Shown here piece after piece: positions 54,546 to 64,000 of a DNA stretch of 64,000 nucleotides. The notes under the pieces are model-generated. The model ran no database searches, was not told the origin of the DNA, and worked only from the letters and a program-made list of their open reading frames with translations. A program made the translations under genes and the position numbers. This DNA comes from Phycisphaerae bacterium (GTDB lineage: Bacteria > Planctomycetota > Phycisphaerae > Phycisphaerales > UBA1924): the NCBI GenBank assembly GCA_030426605.1, contig JAUHXM010000002.1, positions 1 through 64,000 of the forward strand. The letters run 5' to 3'. The stretch's first letter is position 1; every line of letters starts with the position of its first letter.

Positions 54546-54726
54546 GGCGGAGAATATGCGCCCGGGACCGCCTCACGGGCTCGGATCGGGCCCGATACCC
54601 ACGAATTGACCACGCCCGGAGACCCCGGGCCGGCGTGGAAGGGCTCGGAACGGAAAGCTATTTCTGCTAGGCTCCGCAATCACCCGGCGTCACGGTCGGG
54701 GCTGGATCTCGCCGGAGCTGTCAGAC

Positions 54727-55608
54727 ATGCCGACCCGCCGCGCGTTCACGCTCATCGAGTTGCTCGTTGTGATCGCGATCATCGCGCTGCTCATCGGGAT
54801 CCTGCTGCCCTCGCTTGGCAAGGCGCGTGAGTCGGGCCTGACGGTCGTGTGCTCGTCGAACACCCGCCAGCTCGGGATCGCGACGCACTTCTACGCGAAC
54901 GACCACGACGCGAAGATCTGGGCTGTGGAGGTGGTCAACGGGCAGCTCCTGGGCACCTGGGCCCGCACCCGCGATCTGGATGCCGCCCCGGGCGAGCCGG
55001 ACTGGGTCCCCGGGCCGATCTACGAATACGTGACGAACACGCACGAAATCCTCGCGTGCCCCAAGAACAAACGCCGGTCCACGACGGGCCAGAGCCTGTC
55101 GGACCTGCCCGGATGGACGTCGGGCGATGTGGACTTTGACTACACCTTCTTCGCCGGCATGCAGGGCGCCCGCATCGATCTGGACGGGTTCCTGTGGTAC
55201 GTCGATCGCGCGAGCGGGAAGTACCGCGGCGCGCAGCTCGGGCGGTCCATCACCGAGGCGCAGGCCGACGAGGCGCTCGAGATGTTCCCGTCGCCGCCGG
55301 TGTTTGTGGAGGAGAGCTCCGAGTGGTACAACTCGCGGGTGACGGACGGGCTGTGGGGAAACAAGGACCAGGTCTCGCCGCGCCACTCGGGCGGCGGGCA
55401 GATGTCACTGCTCGATGGGTCCTCGATGTACTTCCCGTCGTACGTCTCGGTCTCCGAGCAGGCGGAAGAGAACACGGACTTCGTCGCCAACGAGATCTAC
55501 TTCAAGCGTGTGGTTCAGGGTCGGCTGACGTACCGCTCGGTCTCGTGGTGGACGGCCAACCGCACGGACCAGGCGTACGGGTGGATCAACGAGTACCTGC
55601 GACGCTGA
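54727..55608 (+). CDS. Prepilin-type protein (second copy)
   Basis: [58 protein letters not shown]. Confidence 0.85.
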   Translation: MPTRRAFTLIELLVVIAIIALLIGILLPSLGKARESGLTVVCSSNTRQLGIATHFYANDHDAKIWAVEVVNGQLLGTWARTRDLDAAPGEPDWVPGPIYEYVTNTHEILACPKNKRRSTTGQSLSDLPGWTSGDVDFDYTFFAGMQGARIDLDGFLWYVDRASGKYRGAQLGRSITEAQADEALEMFPSPPVFVEESSEWYNSRVTDGLWGNKDQVSPRHSGGGQMSLLDGSSMYFPSYVSVSEQAEENTDFVANEIYFKRVVQGRLTYRSVSWWTANRTDQAYGWINEYLRR

Positions 55609-55688
55609 CGCGGGGCACGGCCCGACCGGCGACCGCCAGATCCGCGACCACCTAGGATCGGCTCCGATTTCTGCGAGGAGCCGACGAC

Positions 55689-57091
<1,403 letters not shown>

Positions 57092-57104
<13 letters not shown>

Positions 57105-58222
57105 TCCGTTCGATCGTTTGCGGTTCCACGATCGCGACACTGCTTGGCGGGTGCGCTTCGGCGACCCCCGACGAGCGCGCCATCGACGCGCTCAACGCGC
57201 GGTTGTCCGACGCGGTCCTCGCGTCGGACGGCGACGCGTACCTCGCGGGCGTCGATCAGACCGACCCGTACTTCGCGCACGAATCGCGGTATCTAGCGAA
57301 CGCGATCGAGAAGGACGCCGCACCCGCGTTCTCGCTCAAACGCCGCGGGCGGGCATACGCCGACGGCGACGCGCTGGTCGCGCCCGTGCGCGCCAAGTGG
57401 CAGCCCAGCGAGAAGGGCTCGGCGCGCTCGACGGAGTTCGACGCCCGGTTCACCAAGGGCCCGGACGGTGCGTGGCGGTACGCCGGCGCGCAGTGGGAGA
57501 CGACCGTCTCGACGGACCCGCGCATCCGCGTCTACGCGACGCCCGACCTCGCGGTGGAAGCCGAGCTGGTCCGCTCGGCGTACGCCCGCGTGGTCGCGCC
57601 GGTCGAGGCGTTCTTCGGCACCGCGATGCCCGACCTGCCTCCCGTGAAGATCTACCGCGATCTGGCGCACATTCAGTTCTCCATCACGCCGACGTACGAC
57701 CCCCCGCTGGGCGGGTGGTACGAGCCGGGCGAGTCGATCAAGATGCTGTGGCGCTCGCGCCGCAGCGCCGAATCGATCGAGCGCGTCATCGCGCACGAGC
57801 TGGGGCACGCGATGTACGAGTACATCGGCGCCGGCGCGGACGCGACGCCGTGGTGGGCGCACGAGGGCGTCGCCGAGAGCGCCGCGTCGAGCGTGCACCC
57901 GCGGCTGGACCGCGTGAACGAGCGTCTGGGCAAGCTCAAGGGCGAGGACAAGCTCGTCGAGTTCGAGTTCCTCGCGGTGTTTGACGACGACACGTTCATG
58001 GAGCAACGGCTCGCGTACCCGATGGGGCACTCGATGGTGGCCTACGTGCTCGACCGGTTCGGGCGCGAGCGCGGGTTCGCGTGGCTCGTCGATCTGGACG
58101 ACGTGGGTGTGGACGGCGCGTCTCGCACACACCTGGGCTTGCCCTTCGCCGAGCTCGACGAGGCGTGGCGCGGGTCGCTTCAGGTGCCCGAGCCCGAGCC
58201 CGATGCAGGCGCGGACGCCTGA
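57092..58222 (+). CDS. Lipoprotein with MA-type gluzincin peptidase domain
   Basis: Lipobox [24 protein letters not shown] zinc motif, [16 protein letters not shown]; start overlaps the asnS end. Confidence 0.75.
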
Positions 58223-59385
58223 GTCTCGACGGCGGGCAGCGCGGGCGGATCGCCCTCCGCCCGGATCGATGAGGGCGCCTCGGCCGGTGCCGGCGCGCCG
58301 GGCGTGCGGACCAAGACAAAGAACCACGTGACGACCGCGACGAACGCGGTGCCCATCGCCAACCACCCGATCGAGCTTCGCACGGTCTCGGGCTTGTCCG
58401 CGATCGGCTTGGACGCGAGCAGCAACACGCGCGCGCCGAGCGGCGCGGCCGCGCGGGCGGCGTGCATCCCCGCCGCCTTCGCGGGGGGTCCGGCGACGCG
58501 CGCGGTGTGGCGCGCGGCGATGGCGGTGTACCGCGCCGCGGCCTTCGCGGCGGGGGTGGCGTTCTTGATCGCCACCGCGCCGATCGCGCCCGCTCGTGCC
58601 GCCGCGGTCTTCGCTGGCGCCCGTTCGCTGGGTGGCGGGGGTGCCTCGGGGGCGTCGCCCGCTGCCGTCGGGGCGGTCTCCGCGTCGGCCCGCTCGCCGT
58701 CCATCAGCTGAGCGGTCAGGTCGGCGAGGTTCCGATCGATCGCCTCAACCTGCCCGACCGCGTCCGGGGGTTCCCACCCGACGGGCTCGCGCTCCTCGGA
58801 TGGCTCATCCTCGGACGCATCCGCCTCCACCGGCTTCACAGGTCGGTCGCCGAGATCGATCGGCGGCGCCTCCGAGGGTGGCTCCTCGTTCCAGCCGTCC
58901 GCGGGCGCCGCGTCGATGTCCGAGGTCTCGAGTAGCGATCTCAGCGCGCCGTCGAGCCCGGCATCCTCACCTGTCTCGGGTGCCGCGCCGCCCGCCGGAT
59001 CGGACTCCGATTCGATCGGTGTCGGGGCGTCGGAGCTCTCAGAGGCCGACGTGTCGGCGTCCACGATGGATTGGGCGATCGCATCGATGCTCAGTTCCGG
59101 GAACGCCTCGCCCGCCTCGCCCGCCGGCTCGGGGTCGGGTTCCGGCGCGGCCTGGGTCGCGGACACCGGCGCGGGCTCGGCTTCGTTCGCTGGGGCGGGT
59201 CCTGATTCGGCTTCCGGCCCGGGCAGGGTGCCCGCGCCATCGGGCTCCACGCTCTCGGCAACGGCGGCGATCGGGCGGTCCTCGTTTGCCTCGAGCTCGG
59301 CGCACTCCGACTCCAGCTCATCGGTGAGCTTGGCAAGCTCGGCTTCGAGCTCCGCGATCGTCCCCTGGTCGGTCTCGGCAGGCAT
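58180..59385 (-). CDS. Acidic disordered protein with Ala-rich basic region and a C-terminal TM helix
   Basis: Coiled-coil N-terminus TIAELEAELAKLTDELESECAELEAN, long E/P/A/D-rich region, IGWLAMGTAFVAVVTWFFVLVRT helix. Confidence 0.6.
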   Translation of the reverse strand: MPAETDQGTIAELEAELAKLTDELESECAELEANEDRPIAAVAESVEPDGAGTLPGPEAESGPAPANEAEPAPVSATQAAPEPDPEPAGEAGEAFPELSIDAIAQSIVDADTSASESSDAPTPIESESDPAGGAAPETGEDAGLDGALRSLLETSDIDAAPADGWNEEPPSEAPPIDLGDRPVKPVEADASEDEPSEEREPVGWEPPDAVGQVEAIDRNLADLTAQLMDGERADAETAPTAAGDAPEAPPPPSERAPAKTAAARAGAIGAVAIKNATPAAKAAARYTAIAARHTARVAGPPAKAAGMHAARAAAPLGARVLLLASKPIADKPETVRSSIGWLAMGTAFVAVVTWFFVLVRTPGAPAPAEAPSSIRAEGDPPALPAVETQASAPASGSGSGT

Positions 59386-59448
59386 ACCCGGATCGATGAT
59401 CGGACCGCCCACGCTCGAACTCAAGCCCGATCGGGCGTACCTTCGGAT

Positions 59449-60186
59449 ATGCCCCCGCCCGAGGGAACCCACCGGCCTGACCGCCATCGCTGGGCCCACC
59501 GCCTCTTTGTATCGGACGTCGTGCCCGGGCGACAGACTGTCACGGGCGAGGAGGCGCACCACGCCGTGCGCGTCAAACGCCTGCGCCCGGGGGAGTTGGT
59601 GGAGCTCTTCGACGGCAACGGACGCGTCGTCGAGGGGACCGTCGCGGGGGTGGGGGGATCGCGCCAGCACCCGGAGATCGAGGTCGAGCCCGAGGGGGAG
59701 CCGCGCGAGATTCCGCCGACGGTCCCCCGTGTCGAAATCTGGAGCCCGGCCCCGAAGGGCGACCGGCTCGAACGGATGCTCGACCAACTCTCGCAAGCCG
59801 GCGTCGCCCGCTGGCGGGTGCTGATCACGGACCGGGCCGAGGACACCATGCCCAGGAAGCCCGACCGCCTGCGCCGGGTGCTCGTCGAGAGCGCCAAGCA
59901 GTGCGGGCGGGCCCGCCTGCTCGAGATCGGCAGCCCCATCGCGTTGGACACGGCGCTGGGCGCGCCCGGCGTGGTCGTCGCGTCACAGCACGCGGGGCCC
60001 GAGGGCCGGTCCGGGCCGGAGGAGCCCCGGACGCTGCTCGTTGGCCCGGAGGGCGGGTGGTCGGACGCCGAGTTGCGCCTTTTTGAGGACCGGTCGGTAC
60101 CGTGCGTGGGATTGGGCCCGCACGTGATGCGTCTGGAGACGGCCGCCGTGGTGGGGGCGGCCCGGCTGATGGAGAATCCGCGATGA
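59449..60186 (+). CDS. rsmE: 16S rRNA (uracil1498-N3)-methyltransferase
   Basis: HRLFVSDV..., EEAHHAVRVKRLRPGELVELFDGNG, ESAKQCGRARLLEI, LLVGPEGGWSDAEL, GLGPHVMRLETAAVVGAARLM. Confidence 0.92.
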   Translation: MPPPEGTHRPDRHRWAHRLFVSDVVPGRQTVTGEEAHHAVRVKRLRPGELVELFDGNGRVVEGTVAGVGGSRQHPEIEVEPEGEPREIPPTVPRVEIWSPAPKGDRLERMLDQLSQAGVARWRVLITDRAEDTMPRKPDRLRRVLVESAKQCGRARLLEIGSPIALDTALGAPGVVVASQHAGPEGRSGPEEPRTLLVGPEGGWSDAELRLFEDRSVPCVGLGPHVMRLETAAVVGAARLMENPR

Positions 60187-61352
60187 CGTTCCGAACCCTG
60201 CTCGCCGGCGTTGCCATATTGCTCGTCTGCTCGCCCGCGCAGGCGATCGACACCGAGCACCGCGTCCGCGCGCGCGAGATGGCGGACCGCGCCATCGCGT
60301 ACCTCCGCGCCGAGCAGGGGCCCGAGGGCGGGTGGCGGCACGCCGAGGACCGCCCGAACTTCCCCGCCGTCAGCGCGCTCGCCGCGACGGGCATGATCCT
60401 CGACCCGCGCATCGACGAGGCCGACCCCGCCATCGAGCGCGCCACGCGCTACATCCTCTCCTTCCAGCACCCCGGCGGCGGCATCCACGACGGCGTGCTG
60501 ACCAGCTACAACACCGCGATCTGCCTGAGCTACCTCGCGCACCTGCGCACGCCCGAATCGGCGCGCGCGATCGAGGTCTCACGCCCGTTCCTGCTCGGGT
60601 TGCAGTACCACGAGGGGTTCGACGGCGCGCCCGACACCGAAGATCTCACCGAGCCCGTCTCGCCCGACCACCCGTACTACGGCGGCGTCGGGTACGGCTC
60701 GCACGGGCGCCCGGACCTCTCCAACGTCGGGTTCTTCATCCAGGCGCTGCACGACACCGGGCTGAGCACCGAGGACGAGGCATACAAACGCGCCCTCGTG
60801 TTCTTGTCGCGCGTGCAGATGCTCGACGAGACGAACGACTTCGAGTACGCCGACGGGTCGATGCAGGGCGGATTCATCTACGCGACCGTGCCCGACCGCG
60901 AATCGGTGGACGGCGTGCCGGGCCAATCGCAGGCGGGCGAGATCGAGGAAACGCTCAGCGACGGCACCGTCGCCTCGCGCCTGCGTTCCTACGGGAGCAT
61001 GACCTACGTGGGGTTCAAGAGCCTGATTTACGCGGATCTCGCGCCGGACGACCCGCGCGTCGTCGCGGCCCGTGGGTGGATCGAGCAGAACTTCACCCTC
61101 GACGAGAACCCGGGGTTGGGCGATCAGGGGCGGTACTACTACTACCTCTCGCTCGCCCGCGCGCTCGACGCGTGGGGTGAGAACGAAATCGCGGGCGAGG
61201 ACTGGCGTGCGGGGTTGATCGACACGCTCGCGGAACTGCAATCCGCCGACGGGTCGTTCACGCCCGTCAACGATCGGTGGATGGAGGCCGACCCGGTGCT
61301 GATCACGGCGTACAGCCTGATCGCCCTGCAGGCCGCGATGGGCAACGGGTGA
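60183..61352 (+). CDS. Secreted prenyltransferase/squalene-oxidase-repeat protein (second copy)
   Basis: Signal peptide; AIAYLRAEQGPEGGWRH, TLAELQSADGSFTPVNDRWMEADPVLITAYSLIALQ; ATGA overlap with rsmE. Confidence 0.8.
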   Translation: MTFRTLLAGVAILLVCSPAQAIDTEHRVRAREMADRAIAYLRAEQGPEGGWRHAEDRPNFPAVSALAATGMILDPRIDEADPAIERATRYILSFQHPGGGIHDGVLTSYNTAICLSYLAHLRTPESARAIEVSRPFLLGLQYHEGFDGAPDTEDLTEPVSPDHPYYGGVGYGSHGRPDLSNVGFFIQALHDTGLSTEDEAYKRALVFLSRVQMLDETNDFEYADGSMQGGFIYATVPDRESVDGVPGQSQAGEIEETLSDGTVASRLRSYGSMTYVGFKSLIYADLAPDDPRVVAARGWIEQNFTLDENPGLGDQGRYYYYLSLARALDAWGENEIAGEDWRAGLIDTLAELQSADGSFTPVNDRWMEADPVLITAYSLIALQAAMGNG

Positions 61353-61363
61353 GGGAGCAGACG

Positions 61364-62890
61364 ATGACGACGATGACACGATCGAAAGCACACGCGGACC
61401 TGCTCGACCACAAGCGCGACACGGCGACCCTCGGGTCCGTCGCGGGGCTGCTCGGGTGGGACCAGGAGACCTACATGCCCGGCGCCGCGGCGGACGCCCG
61501 CGCGGCGCAGTCGTCCATGCTCGCGGGGCTCATCCACGAGCGTTCGACGAGCGAACGCCTGGGCGCGCTCATCGCGGCGTGTGAGTCGGATGAGGACCTG
61601 ACGTCGGACGCCCAGACCGCCGCGGAACTCCGCGAGATCCGGCGCAGCTACGACCTCGCGACCAAGCTTCCGGGCGATCTCGTGCGAGAGATGGCCGAGA
61701 CGGGCTCGAAGGCTCAGCAGGTCTGGAAGAAGGCCCGCGAGGGCAACGACTTTGCGCAGTTCGAGCCTTGGCTCGCGAACATGGTGGACCTCGCCCGGCG
61801 CAAGGCGGCGTGCTACGGCACGCCCGAGGGCGGCGAGGCGTACGACGCGCTGCTCGAAGAGTACGAACCGGGCGCGACCGCGCGCGAGATCGAGGCCGTC
61901 TTCACGCCGCTGGGCGAACGCCTGAGCTCGTTCATCCAGGACGTCGCCGACAACGGCACCCCGCCCGACGAAGCGCCGCTGAACGTGAAGGTGCCCGATA
62001 CCGCGCAGCACGCCTTCGGGCTCGAGGTGCTCGGCGCGATGGGGTTCGACCTCGACGCCGGGCGACTGGACATCACGGCCCACCCGTTCTGCTCCGGGTT
62101 TGCGCCGGGCGACACGCGCCTCACGACGCGCTACCGCGACGAGCGGTTCACCGACGCCCTCTACGGCACGATGCACGAGGGCGGGCACGGGCTGTACGAA
62201 CAAGGCCTCCCCAAGGCGGACAAGTTCGGCTCGCCCCTCGCGGACTCGATCTCGCTGGGCATCCACGAATCGCAATCGCGCATGTGGGAGAACCTCGTCG
62301 GGCGCTCTCGCCAGTTCTGGGTCTGGGCGAAGCCCATCGCGGACACGCACTTCGCCGGCGCGCTCGACGCGTTCGGCGTGGACGACATGACGCGCGCGGT
62401 GAACACCGCCAAGCCGAGCTTCATCCGCGTCGAGGCGGACGAGGCGACGTACAACCTGCACGTCATGCTCCGGTTCGAGATCGAGCGGGCGCTGTTGCGC
62501 GGCGATCTCGAAGCGGCGGACGTTCCCGCCGCCTGGAACGCGCGGTTCAAGGAGCTGTTTGGTTTGGACGTCCCCGACGACCGGCGCGGGTGCCTGCAGG
62601 ACGTGCACTGGAGCTTCGGGCTCATCGGGTACTTCCCGACGTACACGCTGGGCAACCTCTACGCCGCCCAGTTCTGGGAGACGATCCTTGAAGAGGTCCC
62701 CGATCTCGAATCGAAGATGGAACGCGGCGCGTTCGGCGACCTGCTCGCATGGCTCCGTGAGAAGATCCACGCGCACGGGAAACGCTACCGTGCGGGCGAG
62801 CTGTGCGAGATGATCACCGGCAAGCCCCTGAGCGCCGACCCGCTCATGCGGCATCTGGAGCGCCGGATCCGCCCGGCGTACGGGTTGTAA
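61364..62890 (+). CDS. M32-family carboxypeptidase (Taq type)
   Basis: LGWDQETYMPGAAADARAAQSSML, TMHEGGHGLYEQGL (HEXXH), SISLGIHESQSRMWENLVGRS, GYFPTYTLGNLYAAQFW. Confidence 0.95.
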   Translation: MTTMTRSKAHADLLDHKRDTATLGSVAGLLGWDQETYMPGAAADARAAQSSMLAGLIHERSTSERLGALIAACESDEDLTSDAQTAAELREIRRSYDLATKLPGDLVREMAETGSKAQQVWKKAREGNDFAQFEPWLANMVDLARRKAACYGTPEGGEAYDALLEEYEPGATAREIEAVFTPLGERLSSFIQDVADNGTPPDEAPLNVKVPDTAQHAFGLEVLGAMGFDLDAGRLDITAHPFCSGFAPGDTRLTTRYRDERFTDALYGTMHEGGHGLYEQGLPKADKFGSPLADSISLGIHESQSRMWENLVGRSRQFWVWAKPIADTHFAGALDAFGVDDMTRAVNTAKPSFIRVEADEATYNLHVMLRFEIERALLRGDLEAADVPAAWNARFKELFGLDVPDDRRGCLQDVHWSFGLIGYFPTYTLGNLYAAQFWETILEEVPDLESKMERGAFGDLLAWLREKIHAHGKRYRAGELCEMITGKPLSADPLMRHLERRIRPAYGL

Positions 62891-62909
62891 GTCGCGTCGC
62901 GCGTCTCAG

Positions 62910-62980
62910 GGAGCCCCGAGCGTGAGCGAGCGGGCAGATTCATCGCACGCCACGGCCCGCTCGCTCACGCTCCGGGATCT
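62910..62980. repeat. Palindromic intergenic repeat (REP-like)
   Basis: 17-bp perfect arms gagcgtgagcgagcggg (62918-62934) / cccgctcgctcacgctc (62956-62972) with imperfect extension; first arm shares ggagccccgagcgt with the element at 21951. Confidence 0.85.
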
Positions 62981-63003
62981 CTCCCCCGCGATCGCGTGAG
63001 AAG

Positions 63004-64000
63004 TCACGAGCGCTCGCGCCCCAGCTCGACCGCCAGCGCCTCGCCCAGGCGTTCGTAGTCGGCGAGCGTGTTGTAGAGCTGGGCGCTGATCCGCATGATG
63101 CGGGTCGCGACGCCGGGCAGGTCCCAGATGGGGACTTGGATGCCGTGGTTTGTGTAGAGGCGGTCCCACAGGGCGTCGTCGAAGAGCTCGCCGGGCGGGT
63201 TGCCGCCGGGGCAGTCGGGGAGGACGACGCCGACCATGGTGCCGGTCATCTCGTCGGGGACGGGCTGGTCGATGCCGAGCCGGTCGCAGACGACGCGGGC
63301 GCCGGCGCGGGCGAGCTGGTGGTTGCGTTGGTAGAGGGTGTCCCACCCGCCGGGCATCTGCGCGCCGAGGTGGTGGATCGCGACGGGCGTGACGAGGTTG
63401 GCCGAGTAATCGCCGGTGCCGACGTAATCGAAGTCGCAGAGGAACGCCTTGCGGTCGGCGCGCGGCTCGTGGACGCGGCACGAGAGCGCGAGCGGCTTGA
63501 TCCGCCGCTGGGCCTCGGGCTCGGCGTAGAAGAACCCGGTCCCCTTGGGCGTGCACAGCCACTTGTGGCACGACGCCGCGTAATACGTCGGCGCCAACTC
63601 GCGGATGTTCAGCGGGATCTGCCCGGGCACGTGGGCGCCGTCCACCAGGATGTCGATCCCACGCTCGCGCACGGCGGGCACGATCCGCTCGACCGGGAAC
63701 ACCAGCGCCGTCGCGCTGGCGATGTGCGAGACCACGACGAGCTTCGTTCGCTCGGTGATCGCGCCCAGGACGGCGTTGACCACGTCGTCGGGCGTCACGA
63801 CCGGGAAGGGGACCTTCGCGACGACTTTGCGGCACCCGACACGCCCGCACAGGCGGTCGAGCTCGTTGACCGTCGCGGAATACTCGTGATCGGTGATCAG
63901 CACCTCGTCGCCCGGGCCCAGGCCCGCCCCATGGAGGACGGTCGCGACGGCGAACGTCGCGTTGGGCACGAGCGCCAGGTCGCTCGCGGGGGCGCCCACG
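63004..64000 (-). CDS. Class V aminotransferase (isopenicillin-N epimerase-like), 5' end beyond the window
   Basis: NATFAVATVLHGAGLGPGDEVLITDHEYSATVNELDRL, DILVDGAHVPGQIPLNIRELAPTYYAASCHKWLCTPKGTGFFY (PLP-Lys). Confidence 0.9.
   Translation of the reverse strand, partial: VGAPASDLALVPNATFAVATVLHGAGLGPGDEVLITDHEYSATVNELDRLCGRVGCRKVVAKVPFPVVTPDDVVNAVLGAITERTKLVVVSHIASATALVFPVERIVPAVRERGIDILVDGAHVPGQIPLNIRELAPTYYAASCHKWLCTPKGTGFFYAEPEAQRRIKPLALSCRVHEPRADRKAFLCDFDYVGTGDYSANLVTPVAIHHLGAQMPGGWDTLYQRNHQLARAGARVVCDRLGIDQPVPDEMTGTMVGVVLPDCPGGNPPGELFDDALWDRLYTNHGIQVPIWDLPGVATRIMRISAQLYNTLADYERLGEALAVELGRERS

Noticed and set aside
61142-62854. 570-aa minus-strand ORF opposite the M32 carboxypeptidase
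   Set aside because: Antisense artefact; the plus strand has a complete HEXXH metallopeptidase.

Overview
This is a 64 kb, GC-rich, gene-dense bacterial chromosomal window. It is most likely from a planctomycete of the Phycisphaerae type. That is an inference from repeated GC-type dockerin tails, PEP-CTERM-like 'PAPG...LxLxGLAATRRRR' tails, prepilin-like '[17 protein letters not shown]' proteins and a MoxR-type BatA/DUF58/VWA locus. Housekeeping genes recognised: lexA, dprA, queA, murE-murF-mraY, ispD, pfkA-type PFK, dnaB, pdxH, an rlmN-like gene, asnS, rsmE, an M32 carboxypeptidase, and a one-piece tmRNA gene (tag A-AEPQFALAA). No CRISPR array, transposase, rRNA or ordinary tRNA was seen. 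The best candidate for an undescribed system is a divergent pair at 3.6-5.2 kb. One gene encodes a kinase-less membrane sensor with every copper/ethylene-binding residue of the plant ETR1 domain plus a PAS-like domain. The other encodes an ANTAR RNA-binding antiterminator whose receiver has lost its phospho-Asp and conserved Lys. This suggests ethylene (or another small ligand) sensing coupled to antitermination without phosphotransfer. Other notable items: a DnaB helicase ending in an SSB-like acidic tip (GFDDDDLPPF); an alpha/beta-hydrolase / membrane / ATP-grasp fusion; tandem paralogs that differ in their terminal sorting module (dockerin versus PEP-CTERM-like); a redoxin / CxxCH / copper-monooxygenase fusion; a probable non-canonical mraY start codon; an ORF overlapping lexA by about 200 nt; and several intergenic palindrome families.
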